Part shown: piece after piece, positions 1 to 10,440 of the stretch
Numbering within the stretch: position 1 is the first letter of the stretch
How the letters are laid out: every line of letters starts with the position of its first letter
Assembly (NCBI GenBank): GCA_963662175.1
Contig: OY759214.1
Location: 99,844,115 to 99,908,114 of the forward strand
Length of the DNA: 64,000 nt
Reading direction: 5' to 3'
Source: Aradus depressus
Taxonomy: Eukaryota > Arthropoda > Insecta > Hemiptera > Aradidae
Notes under the pieces: generated by a model
Database searches by the model: none
Seen by the model: only the letters and a program-made list of their open reading frames with translations
Told to the model about the DNA's origin: nothing
Made by a program: the position numbers and the translations under genes

Positions 1-180
1 GCGTTCTAATAATACATTAATTTTTAGCTCTTAACTAGAGAACAGTTGATCGGATTTTCATGAAATTTCACATAGCATTATTATAAGTCCTGTACAAAGA
101 TGGCCTTTTGACCTGGTGGGGCGTTATGGGCGAGGCCGAAAGACCCGAACAGTTACTAACCGGGCAACGCCGGGTGAACC
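1..180. repeat. Possible end of an unclassified dispersed element
   Basis: Bases 41-180 read like the boilerplate end of a dispersed repeat: a stretch resembling 'gatcggattttcatgaaatt' is followed by GC-rich text ending in cgggcaacgccgggtgaacc near 162-181. Phrases of this style, with CCGGGC-AACG-CCGGGT symmetry, are common at the ends of old transposons in insect genomes. The element has no visible second end because it meets the window edge. No coding sequence is present. The assignment rests on style and composition only. Confidence 0.3.
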
Positions 181-1789
181 TTAATTTAAAAAGTAGTAAG
201 TAGAATGAGAGCACCTGAGATATTTAATTGAACTGCGAGGACTCTTTACTTACCAAAGCCCACTTCTGGCTCTATGGAAATGTTCCATGCAGCTCACATC
301 TAATTATTTCTTTATTTAATTTTGTTTCCTTACTAATAAATTTGAAATTTTAATGTTGTTTTTAACGTAAGTGAATCAATAAATATACACAAACTATTCA
401 AAATATTTCTGTATTAGAATGTCTGTGAATAAGGTGTAAAACCAAAAAATAAATGGGAAAATATAATCGCTGCCAAAAATATATTATTGTGAATTCAATA
501 TCTCCTTACACAATCCAGCAATGGAATTATGGTCAAATCTCAGTATAGAATTTTTGACCGATTAGATAAGTTCTGTTTGTATTCTCCAAAACTCGTGTCT
601 GCCTATGGCGAAATCTGTTAGAGTGAAGCAGGCAGAGAGAGAGATATAGGAGAGAAAACAAACGGTTCCGATTTAGGGAGATAATTCAATTTGGAGGTGT
701 ACAAGACTGGGGAGCTTGTAAAAGCAGACATGGGAGTGGGAGGTCGGCGGCCTAATGCCTAATTCGGGATTTGAGTTTGGTAAAGTGAACAGAGGGCTAG
801 TGACCAATTGGACCAACGGAGGGGGGGGGCTCTCATTATCTCCACTGTGTTCGGCCAAAACCAGGACCTAAACCATCCAATATCTACCTCTCTTAGCGGT
901 AAATTTAGAATAAGGGTTACCTTTTTGATATGGGTCCCTGCTTTTAGGATTTTTGTTTCCTCGTATATGCGAAGTCAGTTATTCGACGTTGAGTTTTTGC
1001 TGAATGTTCCTTTCATGTTCCCCTGATTCCAAAAACGAATAAAAAAAAAACATTCAGGCGTCCGCCGGTCCACGCCGTAGATTTTCCGTGAAAATGTCGG
1101 GATAAAGTCATTTTTCATTTTCTTTTCGATGCTGCCGTAGCTCTTGCATTTGCTCGGCACTAGACTTTTTAGGTTTTTACAATTCCTTTTGATGCGAGCT
1201 TTCCTCTGATTTACGTTTTCTATAATTCCGCGCATATTTACGATTTATATAAGACGACATCTTTAATTTTTTTGCAATTTTCAATTTAATACCGATTTTT
1301 ACATATATTTCGGCGAATATTTTTATTGTTTCACTTTGAGTCCTAGCTCGTCAAGCTCTTCACAATGACACCCGAATCAACGTCCTATCTAAACGCGTTA
1401 TCACGCTACACTAATTTCTAATTTTTCACAACGCTAATACGCAACAATCATCCGCCGGCGCCCACACTAGCCCGATAACATCACAGGCAAAACAAACACT
1501 GCACAACAAAGCAGACATGCTCTATCCATTGTGACCTCAACCGTTGTTATCGCATTATTAGTCTTGTAGTTATTTTCGATTGAAATCTGACGGTATTTTG
1601 TAACACAAGAAAGTTTGACCGGCTATCACTGTGCTTAACGAGCGAATAGACGTTTTCACGTCAAAAAAGTCCCTTACTATTTTTGTGTGTGTGACTATTA
1701 TTAACTAATAATTCCTGATATACATAAAATTTCTTGTCGATAGAATGGCTAAATAATTAAGTAATTTTATGTATAACAGATCCATATAA
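181..1789. other. AT-rich sequence without a recognisable gene
   Basis: I see no coding region, RNA gene or clear repeat boundary here. Short open frames on both strands (for example around 673-1235) have no recognisable domain and overlap one another antisense. An A-tract lies at 1041-1051 and a short G-run near 821-829. Composition is uniformly AT-rich with scattered GC-richer patches near 1350-1550. Confidence 0.4.
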
Positions 1790-2700
1790 AGACGACAATA
1801 GTTGATTTTCAGCCGAATCGACCAAAGGGGAGGATTAGACGGAGTGGGGAGGGCTCAGCCCAATAAGATTTCAGTTTTAATCTGGCTTGACTGAAAATTA
1901 ATAGATATCGTCCTCACTCTCATGAGGGTTTTGGGTGAAAACTTAACGTCAAATTGACCGATTAATTAACTTCCTCTATACTTTGCATAGCTGTGAAAGA
2001 AAAACTGTTTTTGTTGAAAATATAATTTTTAGCTTTTAGAAATAATTATCTCAAGATGATGTGCATTATCATCCTTGTCACTAAAATGTAAATTATTACT
2101 GCATTAAAAGTTATGTAATATTGAAACTGTCCATTAAGTTTCCTCTCTGCCCAACGTCCGACGCTAGATATAGTATAGATAGATATCTTAATTAAAATAA
2201 GAGAAAACATTGATAAAACTTGAATTATGCATAAAACGTTTAATGTTCGTTTGGCTAAAACATAAGATTAGGTACCTATCTAAAACAAAAAGAAAGTCAT
2301 CGGCGAACCACCGGACAGGTACTTCTCCAAAAAAAATTAATCAAATAATTTTTCGCTCCCCCTCAAAAATCAGTCGACTGGTTTGAGTTAATATTCAACA
2401 GTAGACTTACGTAGTGGCTCCTAAATCCTCATAAATTCATTACAACGGCAGTTTATATAATTTTTTATGTTAATCCTCTCCTCTAACCACCCCTTCCATT
2501 TGGTCGATTTGTCTGAAAAACCATAGGTGTCGTGGTTAAAGGGTTCTGGATTCACTCATAAAATTTCGTGTCTACATTCATTCTATTGTGTGCACAGACA
2601 GCCACAGAGATTTTTTTCCCAAATCTGGAATCTAGAGGTTGGAAAACATGAAATTACTTTGAAAACTTCGCATCGAATTTTTGACCGCTGGTGAAGAAAA
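1790..2700 (-). repeat. Family G interspersed repeat, decayed copies
   Basis: Family G is the most abundant repeat in this window. Its recognisable phrases are 'gattttcagccaaatcgacc', 'ataaggacgacacctattga', 'ttttcaacggaatttcatg' and 'cattgccggtgattcat'. At 1790-1990 there are mixed-orientation pieces. At 2275-2700 an almost complete copy lies on the minus strand, running from the 'caccggacaggtacttctcc' end through 'ggtcgatttgtctgaaa' to 'gaaacttcgcatcgaatttt'. No long open frame survives. It may be an old non-autonomous transposon family; its class cannot be decided from these copies. Confidence 0.6.
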
Positions 2701-3564
2701 AAGAAAGATGTGTAAATTTTCTACTAGAAACAAATAAATGATTAGACTTCAAATTCTATAAAATTTAAAATATCAATTTAAGAATTGATCTAATTTTCCT
2801 GGACGACGGTTCAGTTGTCGAACATTTCAAGCTGCTTCTCTCCCCCAGATCCAACATCTCTTCATTATTATTCTTCATTAAGTGGTTATTAGCCTCAACA
2901 TTTTATTACCCCCTCAGGGTTTTTTTTTTTTCTGTTCTTTTGATACTAAATATTTTTAATAAGCATCTTATGTTAATGGTTTTCCTTAATTTATTATTAT
3001 TTTTTTCTCCTGAAAAAGTGAAGTCTTTTGTATATTACAATAACAAAATGGAATATCTCTTAAATTATTAAAATTCGTATAGTTGATCCTGAGCCCAATA
3101 CCAGCTGAAAAAGTGTATTTGTATTTGGAAAAAGCTAATTACATTGATAAATAAATATAAACAGCACGTAATTATACCGATATCAGAATACATAGATTGA
3201 TCCACATTTTGTGGTATCTGCCGATATGCCTCAGTATAAGGTCGTAACGCGAAAAAAAAAAATTGAACCAAGTTTCCAAAAGTTGGAAATTCAATGTCAC
3301 CTTGTACATGTAATGCGGTCAAATGTCTTCTCAAGATAAACTCAGGAAGACAACACACCTTCAAAATTAGTTCTTCTATTTCTCCCTTAAAAAAATCAAC
3401 CTAACGACCTCTCTTATTATAGAAGGGATCCAATGATACCGATTACATGACTATCCGATTAACCGTCTTTGCAGGAAACATCGAGAGAGGCAACACCTTC
3501 AAAATTGCATAAAAACAGCCTTTTCCAAAATTATTCTTTGTAGTGAAAAAAAAAAAAAAAAAAA
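2701..3564. other. AT-rich spacer, nothing recognised
   Basis: Only short unsupported open frames occur (the longest, 98 codons, is at 3068-3364 minus and resembles no known domain). Poly-T is found at 2919-2930 and a 20-base A-tract at 3548-3566. The 3470-3500 phrase 'ggcaacaccttcaaaattgc' repeats an earlier one near 3350, suggesting a local duplication. Confidence 0.35.
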
Positions 3565-3830
3565 ATCAAAAGGGAAAAAAGACAGATGAATCACCGGCAA
3601 TGTACTTCCCCAGAACGAATTATTCAATTAATCCCCCCTCCCCCACCCTCCAAAAGTGATGTCTTTCTTGTGCTGTAATTTATGTACAAAATGTTTAGTA
3701 GTTTCATTCTATCGGGAGATATTGTGTTCACACACACACACAAATTTTTTGTTTTTAATTTTTTGCATTTGGGCGTCGGAAAACATTAAGTTCCTTTGAA
3801 AAAGTCGGGGAACTAAAAAGAGAGGTTACA
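3565..3830 (-). repeat. Family G interspersed repeat copy
   Basis: This is a minus-strand copy of family G. It opens with the 'gatgaatcaccggcaatgtacttcccc' end, which is shared with 2300, 37260 and 56300, continues through a C-rich stretch (3633-3650) and a (CA)n run (3729-3744), and ends in the 'gtcggaaaacatta...aaaaagtcg' part. The C-rich stretch occupies the same position as long homopolymeric G/C runs in other copies. Confidence 0.6.
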
Positions 3831-4375
3831 TGTAGATATTAGTTGGTGCTCTAGGTTATTAAGGGTAGGTATTTGTCCACCTTAAACATCTCATAGGGTT
3901 TGCTACTTATCAAACATCATTAAATCATCCCTAATATCATAGGTTGCTTTCCCAGGGATTTTTCCGATGTGGTCCAACGTTTTCCTTCAGTTTTTCTCAG
4001 GTGCATTACACCCACTTTCTTGACTTGTATAGTCCTGGCAAGACTGAACCCCCTTCTCTTCTTCGGATAGGAGTCCTATTCCATTTTTCATTTTTTAGTG
4101 TTTTATGTCTGTACAAGACCTAATACTAACATTTTTTTCTCTTCTTTGAGTTATCAGCGGCAAAATGAGATATCTATCATTCTATCTATTTCTATTTATC
4201 TTGAAATAGATATTTTAGATACACAATAATTGATTGATTACCTTATCTTAAGAAAGTTGTTTTCGTAATTTTTGAAACTATGGGTGATCTAAATCATTTT
4301 TAATTTGAAACCAAAATTCAGCTATTACTATTGTACAAACTATAGGGAAAATTATTTAATCTGTCAGAACTTGGA
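3831..4375. other. AT-rich spacer
   Basis: No gene or repeat boundary is recognised. A short LINE-like phrase cannot be supported. The 61-codon open frame starting at 4305 is discussed with the tandem repeat that fills its second half. Confidence 0.35.
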
Positions 4376-4455
4376 GAGAGCATTCTATCTGGAAGAGAGA
4401 TCATTCTATCGAGCGGAGAGATCATTCTATCGAGCGGAGAGATCATTCTATCCTT
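4376..4455. repeat. 21-bp tandem repeat (about 3.5 units)
   Basis: The unit 'cattctatcgagcggagagat' is repeated in near-identical form from about 4381 to 4450, with a degenerate first unit. Because 21 is a multiple of three, the 61-codon plus-strand open frame through it (4305-4490) gains a seven-residue repeat, AERSFYR. That frame has no recognisable domain and lies among repeats, so I treat the peptide repeat as incidental. Confidence 0.75.
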
Positions 4456-4555
4456 TTCGGGTTTTGGATACATATATAAAATTTGATTGATCGATTCAAG
4501 CTATCTGGGATTCACTGGCTCCTGTTTTTTTTATACGCCCTCCAAGTAGTTAACT

Positions 4556-5034
4556 TTGTTTTATTATTTTTTTTTTTTTTGCATTGGAGGGGGAAATGCT
4601 GTGACGCACATCCAGGGAAGGTAGCCCTGGATAGTGTGGGACTCGAGACGTTTCACCATCACCATACCCACTAAAACCCCCTCCTTGCCGATCCTGATTC
4701 CCTTCCGCGGAATTGACGGTCTGTCATTACTTCGCGGAAGGGAGGAAGGGTGGCTGGTAACGCCCCTTCTTCTGTTTTATTACCGCTACTGTTCCTTGTC
4801 AGCCCTCTCCTGAAGGGCCAACCCGCCCATGATGAGCGCTGCAAAATCGCAGCCTTCATCCCACGACTCCTGGGAGCGCAGCATAGCGTCCACGTAACTG
4901 GTAGCAGTCAGCGGGGCGCCCATGCTGCACTCCAGATTTTTCCTTCCCTCCTCAAATCTGGGGCATTTGAGGAGGACATGCTCCGCCGACTCCGTCTCAC
5001 CAAGGCACGCGGGGCAGTCTGGTGTTGTTTTATT
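4556..5034 (-). mobile_element. R1-like LINE 3' fragment with 10-bp TSD
   Basis: A 5'-truncated non-LTR retrotransposon is inserted on the minus strand. Its poly-A tail reads as T14 at 4567-4580 on the plus strand. The 10-bp direct repeat ttgttttatt flanks it at 4556-4565 and 5025-5034. The 3' untranslated part (4581-4785) contains a 'gggttttagtgggta'-type phrase and 'cgagtcccacactatcc', typical of R1-clade tails. The coding remnant is annotated separately at 4786-5028. Truncation, poly-A tail and TSD together are the signature of target-primed reverse transcription. Confidence 0.85.
4786..5028 (-). pseudogene. R1-like LINE reverse transcriptase C-terminus (5'-truncated)
   Basis: About 80 minus-strand codons encode the zinc-knuckle-like end of a LINE ORF2. 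The visible motif is CLGETESAEHVLLKCPRFEE, the CxxC...H....C pattern found after the reverse transcriptase domain of R1/Jockey-type elements, where it is thought to help bind RNA or DNA. The frame stays open to a TAG stop at 4786-4788 and ends at the insertion junction near 5028. The catalytic reverse transcriptase and endonuclease are absent, so it is dead on arrival rather than decayed in place. It is GC-richer than its surroundings, as expected of recently arrived coding sequence. Confidence 0.85.
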
Positions 5035-7011
5035 TATATAAAGATATAATAAACTATTATATATATATTTTTTTAAATCTTTTTCAGGTATGTTGGTTGA
5101 TTTTCCGCCTGTTATTCAACATTATTTATGGTATGAATATTTTTCTTGTTTTCTTTAAATTGTTTATTACTCATTCTTTCATTCGTCCGTAAAATTGTGG
5201 ATTTATTTAAGAAGTATTTTCCTGGAAATTCAACATCTTTCATGAATTATCGATTTTTTTTTTAAATCAATTTTATTATTATATTATGACAATAATTAAT
5301 TAGTTATTTATTTTAAAAGAACAAAATATTTATGACTTAAGTGGTTAAATAAATTTAATTCACTTATCATAGCATTCAACTTTATGTTTCTTTGTATAAA
5401 ACACCTGGATAAGCCACAATACAGTTGTTTTACCTCTCGGATAATCAGGAATAGTGTATATTTGAGTGCACCATGCCCCCAAAAAAATAAATCTATGTAG
5501 CCTATCCACTTTCCTCTGTTCATATCGAAATTAACTTAAATTTCATGAATAGAGCAAAGGAGAATAAATATGGGGGCTCTTTTATTGATCATAATTACAA
5601 TCGGTAAAATAGAACCATTAGTAAAGATGACAGTGATGTAAAATAATATTAAAATAATGATTAAAAAAAAATGTATATATAAATAATAAAATATAAAGAT
5701 AAATAAAAATGTCTACAAAATGGTGAAGGATACAAAATAATAGATAATGTGTATAGAGTAAATAAAATATATACAAAAGGGTAATAATAACAATTAAATA
5801 AAAAGTACAGAATAATAAATAACGAAATTCAGCTCGCATACTCCAAAGTTAGACTTCAAAAACACATAATTCACCACTTTTGATGATATTATCATTCGAC
5901 AGGTTTCATTGTTACTTGGATGCATATCATCCAACGTAATACTTTCAGAATGTGCTCTGTTTGTGATGGATACTATTGAAGATTGACGTTCGCAAACGTC
6001 TGTAGGTTGATGTAGTAGTAAAAGGTAGGTATATATAATTTTAGTCGAAATATTGTTTGTACAGTTGTGTCAATATTGCGTTGGTAACGAGTTGAACCTT
6101 GTCGAGGGAATTCTATATTGTTTCAAAAAACAGAAACATGTCTACCTACCTGAAGCAGTAGAACATCCACAAGTTGGTTGCCGCCCATTTTGGCAAAATA
6201 TATACTTTAGAAATGGCGCTTCAAAGCAAAAGTATGCATAGAAAATGTTTTTTTTAGGCCCTTATTATAAGTTTCATACAACACAGAGATACAGAGTTCT
6301 TCCTGCATTTAAGGAAGTGGTAAAGGTCGTCATTTTTTATTTATTTTCTCTTCTTTGCTAAATCCCGTTTTTTAAATAAAAATATTACTGTCGAGTGTGC
6401 TCAATGCAGTGTTTTTTAGATCAATTTTGTATTTATTTTATTTTATTTTTTTATTTTTCGTCCTGTAATATGTTTTGGTTAATAGCGACAGGCTATCTAC
6501 AGGTTGCCATCTAGTCCCAAATATTCATGGGAAGTTGGAAGAAATATATAAAGTTTTACTTATATTGATGTCGGTGGACCCACCCGGACGACTAAACGTT
6601 CGGTTGGTATCCAGACGTACTATGCACCCCCCGTTAGGTATGTATGTGAACATACTCTATAAAGTACCACTAAACATTTTTTAACAAATATCCCTCTATC
6701 ATGAAAACATAACATATCAGTAAGTCTGCCTTCTTTCATTTTTCTGCGCCATTACGATAGTTAAAATTACATGAGAATTCTGAAAAGTGGAGTTTTGATA
6801 ACGTAAGGTACTCTCTAAATCCTTTAAATTGATATCCCACGACTAGACAGTTTCATATTTTAACGCTGCGCGAACGCTACTTTGTCAATGATAGAAGTCT
6901 TTTCTACATTTTCAATTTTTTTTTTTCATACGTTACAATTTTTGGAAAATTTGTGAAAAAAAATTCGCTTGCTCCTCGAAAAAAACGGAATCTCAGTTGT
7001 TTAGAGAGAGC
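5035..7011. other. AT-rich stretch without genes
   Basis: Very AT-rich sequence, especially 5560-5840, where a 73-codon minus-strand open frame consists mostly of Tyr, Leu, Ile and Phe and is a composition artefact. Nothing from 5850 to 7000 resembles a known protein or RNA. Short T-runs and (TTTTA)n-like text lie near 6430-6450. Confidence 0.4.
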
Positions 7012-7196
7012 TAGTTATTATGAGTCACGCCTGGGCTTCAACTATCAGGCCATATCGAGTACAATGAGTCCTACTGTACTATAGAAGTCGTAAATGTTGC
7101 CTAACCTAAATTTTTATTCACATAAGATAGAGGTTTTATTGAGTACAAGATCGGGACCATCGTTCAAGCATACATCCGAAGGACAGCGTGCTCTAG
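7012..7196 (-). mobile_element. tRNA-derived SINE, partial copy
   Basis: This is the first of 19 recognisable copies of one SINE family. Reading the minus strand it retains the body and 3' part: the 'ctttcgtcgctc/cctac' region is decayed, but 'gggaccatcgttcaa', 'atccgaaggacagcgtgct' and the terminal 'gggcttcaactatcaggcca' match other copies. The tRNA head is missing, and the tail is of the older AACTAA type. Confidence 0.75.
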
Positions 7197-8240
7197 GGGT
7201 TATATTTATGTTTTATGCATTCATGAATTAGGAGGTGGGGGGACACTACATAGCAACGGGTTTGAGATGCTACAGCCCAAGCTGTAATGGCTCCAAAATG
7301 ATCTAAAAAAATATATACATGCCTTACTTTTTTCATATTTTTAACAACGATTATAGTGGGGGGAGGGGGGGGGGGGGGCGCGTGCACAGAGACGATAAAA
7401 TATAACTATACCATTATGCGAAAAGTATTTCCTAAAAATTGCACATCTATTATTCTTATTTTTTATTATTATATAGTATTAAATATAGGACAGGAAGAAG
7501 TAAGGGCCCTCCTGGGATCGGGGGCCTGGGGCAAATTGCCCCATTTGCCCTCCCCTCCCTCTGGTCGACCCTGCTGGTTACAACGGAGCCAGGGTGCCTC
7601 CCTTGATGATGTACTTTGAAGAACCTTTCAAGAAGCATCCTCTGCTATTACCCTTTCAGTTTCCATTAAGAGTCTCAGTTTTGATTCCATTCAAAGGCAA
7701 AATAAGAAGATTCATTTACCATTCATTAATTATCTAATATTGTTTCATCCCATTTCTTTGGCCATTTTCTTTTGGAGTTATCCTATTGGCAGGTAAGCAG
7801 CATTAGTCCAATAATCCTTTTCATTTTTTTTTTTTTTTTTTTTTCAAGAAGTCTTATGATTAATGAAATTATAAACTCTAGGTTGTCTTGTTGATCAGAT
7901 TGAGAGTACATTATTCTCTTCAGGGCAAAATTGAGAGGATTTGATAAATGCAGTCTATGGTAATTTCAGCAAATAGTCGACTTGGAACTATTCTGAGGTA
8001 GGATTATTATTAGTATTATGTTTTTAGAAACAGGGAAATAGTTGAACAGTATGTTGTCTGGTTATATTGAACCTCTCAAAGGATTACGAGGAAGAATCTT
8101 CTCCTACAGCGAAGCACTGGGCAGAGTCCAAGTACTTGAAAATGTAGAAATACGAGTAAAACCGAAACGTGCACTAGATTAATCTATAGACCAATAAAAC
8201 AGTAGGGCACTGCTACGTTCCTAAATACTCGGGGATTTAA
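7197..8240. other. Spacer with homopolymer runs
   Basis: A G-rich tract (GGGGGGAGGGG followed by a long G-run) lies at 7357-7377 and a T-run at 7827-7844. A GC-richer patch at 7500-7580 has short overlapping open frames on both strands but no recognisable domain. The rest is AT-rich and featureless. Confidence 0.35.
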
Positions 8241-8444
8241 GAAAACGAATTGGGAAACAGGTTAGCCAAGTTGGCCGTATCTACTGGGCATTTCCAGGAT
8301 ATTAAGGATTCAAGGACACCTATTATTATGGATGTCAAGGATAGATTCGAAGAAGGAGACAAGAAGGTGGCACTTAACTCCCTGTGCGTACGGCCAAAGG
8401 ATATTGGAAAATATGTGAACACGGGAGAAGATTGCAGAACTTAA
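8241..8444 (+). pseudogene. Possible LINE RNase H remnant
   Basis: A short plus-strand frame bounded by a stop at 8238 reads ENELGNRLAKLAVSTG and onward. This resembles the 'GNExADxLAKxA' segment near the end of the RNase H domain carried by I-like and R1-like LINEs. It has no ATG at its start and no second motif to confirm it. The call is tentative; chance similarity of a short peptide is possible. Confidence 0.3.
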
Positions 8445-9059
8445 GGGCTTTGGGAGTATAATGTAAGCTGTGGGAGCTTAGATCCCCCTGGTGGAAACCA
8501 TAACGGACGTTGCACACGTTCTGCTAGGGGAAACGGTTGGTAGAAGATGTATCTGTATCTGAAGCTCACCAGTTCTCCTAGTTGTCTGTCTGCCAGCCTC
8601 TAGGGTCCCTTCAGAAGGAGCCTACCCTGAAATTTACATTTTATAAGCGGTCAAGAGAACACCTCGGATCAGGTTCTCTTCACACTTGCACTGGGACCGT
8701 CCCTGGAATTTATACAGCCCTGTCGAAACTTCATTCAGAATTGTAATCGTTCCGTGACTACTCAATCTCAATGATTTATAATTATCACTAAAATCCCCTT
8801 CATTAACTATCTTTCTTTTTATGATTTTATTAATTTACCATGTATAATTTTATTTACCACTAGTTGGCAGCTAAACTTTAATGTTGTCAACCAAAGCACT
8901 CACAAAGATTTTTCAACTGTGACGATTGTGATCCATTTTTACTGGATCACATAGTATGCAGTGTACAGGAAGTTATGTATAATTTCCTACCTTAATCAAA
9001 AAATTAAGAAAAAAATAAATGTCTGACTCAGTTAGGGTGTACACGATAATTCCTGATTG
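8445..9059. other. AT-rich spacer with a small hairpin
   Basis: No gene is recognised. A small perfect inverted repeat, gtgatcca...tggatcac, lies at about 8929-8951 with a 7-nt loop. It is too short and isolated to be assigned a role. Confidence 0.35.
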
Positions 9060-9062
9060 AAA

Positions 9063-9141
<79 letters not shown>
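9063..9141. repeat. Compound (AT)n(GT)n microsatellite
   Basis: About 54 bases of alternating AT run directly into about 26 bases of alternating GT at 9116-9141. Open frames here on either strand encode only Ile-Tyr or Thr-His repeats and are artefacts. Confidence 0.97.
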
Positions 9142-9259
9142 GAAAAAAAACCCATAAGGATGTTAATATGAAGATGGCTGATGTAGTGAGAAGTGATTAT
9201 TTCACAGGTTGTCAAATAAGATATGGTCTGACCTTTCACAGATTTTTATTTATATTAAC

Positions 9260-9295
9260 TAGCCGGCTTTCAAGGTTTCCCTCTTCATCAGGCAG
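9260..9295 (-). ncRNA. Hammerhead ribozyme-like motif (type I), left arm
   Basis: On the minus strand, CTGATGA (plus 9285-9291) is followed by stem II GAGG-GAAA-CCTT, which pairs with one G-U wobble around a GNRA loop. Next come GAAA (9268-9271), a minimal stem III of GCCGGC closed by A-U, and the TA that would hold the cleavage site. Stem I pairs for only about two bases, so self-cleavage is doubtful. Confidence 0.6.
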
Positions 9296-9433
9296 TTTAC
9301 AAAAGTAACCATCCTTAAGCAACAAAAAACAGGTTCTGTTGTTAACACTTATAAAGGCAACACAAATTTAAAATATATATAACTACATTAAATTATAAAA
9401 CATAACAAAAAATGGTGATGGTTTCTTTTGTAG

Positions 9434-9470
9434 ACTGCCTGATGATGAGGGCAACCTCGAAAGCCGACTA
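9434..9470 (+). ncRNA. Hammerhead ribozyme-like motif (type I), right arm
   Basis: CTGATGA lies at 9439-9445. Stem II is a perfect GAGG-GCAA-CCTC with a GNRA tetraloop (9447-9458), then GAAA (9459-9462), a short GCCGAC stem III closed by A62-T69, and A at the position before cleavage. Flanking bases do not form a convincing stem I. The core is intact; activity is uncertain. Confidence 0.6.
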
Positions 9471-9551
9471 ACTAATACAAATACAAATCTGTGAAAGGTC
9501 AGACTATATCTTATTTGACAACCTGTCCCATAAGGATTATCACCTATTGAA

Positions 9552-9815
9552 GGAAAAATCGGGCGAACGGAAGGGGAGGATAAAGATGGGGGCTCAACTG
9601 AAAAACCTTGATAACTGCTATGTAATAAATAATACAGAAATATTGTATGTATTCCGAAGTCCTTGCATAAGACACATATTGATCAATTAGTTGAATATTT
9701 TCATTCAAATCAGTTCATTGGTTTTAGAGGGAAGAAAACATGAAATTCCGATAGATTTCGGCATCGAAATTTTGACTGATACGTAATTTCCTGTATACTT
9801 AGCTGGGGAAGTAAA
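9552..9815. repeat. Family G repeat pieces in opposite orientations
   Basis: 9552-9665 carries the plus-orientation phrase 'gggggctcaactgaaaaacc ttgataactgc'. 9685-9815 carries the minus-orientation end with 'gaaattccgatagatttcgg' and the boundary palindrome 'ttcctgtatacttagctggggaag'. Two decayed copies therefore meet here. Confidence 0.55.
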
Positions 9816-9819
9816 ACTA

Positions 9820-10112
9820 GAAACAACAAATATAATAATAACAATAATTGTATTTATTGTTTATAGAGATCACCTCCCTACAATTGAGTCAGTGACCATT
9901 ACTTTTACAATATTAACATAATAATGACACATATAAAGGAATACACATATAAAACAATAATGTGACATATAAAGGAACCTTTAACAAACTAAATAAATAA
10001 AAAAGTATAAATAAAATAAGTAATTACAAATTAATAATAATGTAACAAAGACAGTAAATATGGAGTGGGGATGTAGGTATTGAATATAATATAATATAGA
10101 AGTTGAAGTACA
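9820..10112 (-). mobile_element. 3' untranslated tail of the following LINE, ending in (ATT)n
   Basis: Downstream of the minus-strand LINE coding remnant at 10113-10440, about 290 bp of AT-rich sequence ends in an (ATT)n-like run (plus 9827-9843). I-type and related LINEs often end in such trinucleotide repeats instead of poly-A. No target-site duplication could be identified. Confidence 0.5.
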
Positions 10113-10440
10113 TTATTCGTTAACAATGAATGATATAAGTTTCAGAGCGTTGATCAAATAATAGAAAATGTTTGAGATATTATTTTTATTATGGGCCAGG
10201 AGTAATGTATGAAAGTTGGTTCGGTCTATGCTGATATTCTGAGGCAGGAAGTGGCTTCTAATGGGGGAGTATATCGGACAGGTTAATAACAGGTGGTATA
10301 CATCTTCCAATTCATTTTTATTGCAAGTTCTTGGGGATTTAGGGTGTATACATTATTTTTTTTACTTATTTTAAGATAGTACTTGCCAGATAGACAGAGT
10401 TGAGCCAGTGCTTTCAGGTTTAGGTTGGGAAGGAGCATTC
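10113..10440 (-). pseudogene. LINE ORF2 C-terminus, frameshifted
   Basis: On the minus strand the residues LKALAQLCLSGKYYLKIS (about 10412-10365) and, after a frame change near 10365, CIHPKSPRTCNKNE followed by LEDVYHLLLTCPIYSPIR are readable. This is the C-terminal zinc-knuckle-like region of a non-LTR retrotransposon, with the usual 'E(D/N)xxHxLxxCPxYxxxR' signature. It ends at a stop near 10113. The fragment lacks any reverse transcriptase catalytic motif. The clade is uncertain; I- or Jockey-like is reasonable. Confidence 0.7.

Larger units (their letters stand above)
9151..9537. mobile_element. Inverted-repeat element with two hammerhead-like cores and 11-bp TSD
   Basis: The 11-bp direct repeat cccataaggat flanks the element exactly at 9151-9161 and 9527-9537. 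Inside, a left arm (about 9201-9305) and a right arm (about 9428-9526) are imperfect reverse complements (cacaggttgtcaaataagat versus atcttatttgacaacctgt). About 120 bp of unrelated sequence separates them. A one-sided extension of about 40 bp (9162-9203) lies only on the left. Each arm carries a hammerhead-ribozyme-like core pointing outward. There is no coding capacity. Architecture and TSD match the element at 61995-62307. I infer a Penelope-type terminus or a non-autonomous derivative. Confidence 0.75.

Noticed and set aside
8973..9308. Open frames across the microsatellite
   Set aside because: They encode only Ile-Tyr, Val-Cys or Thr-His repeats produced by (AT)n and (GT)n.
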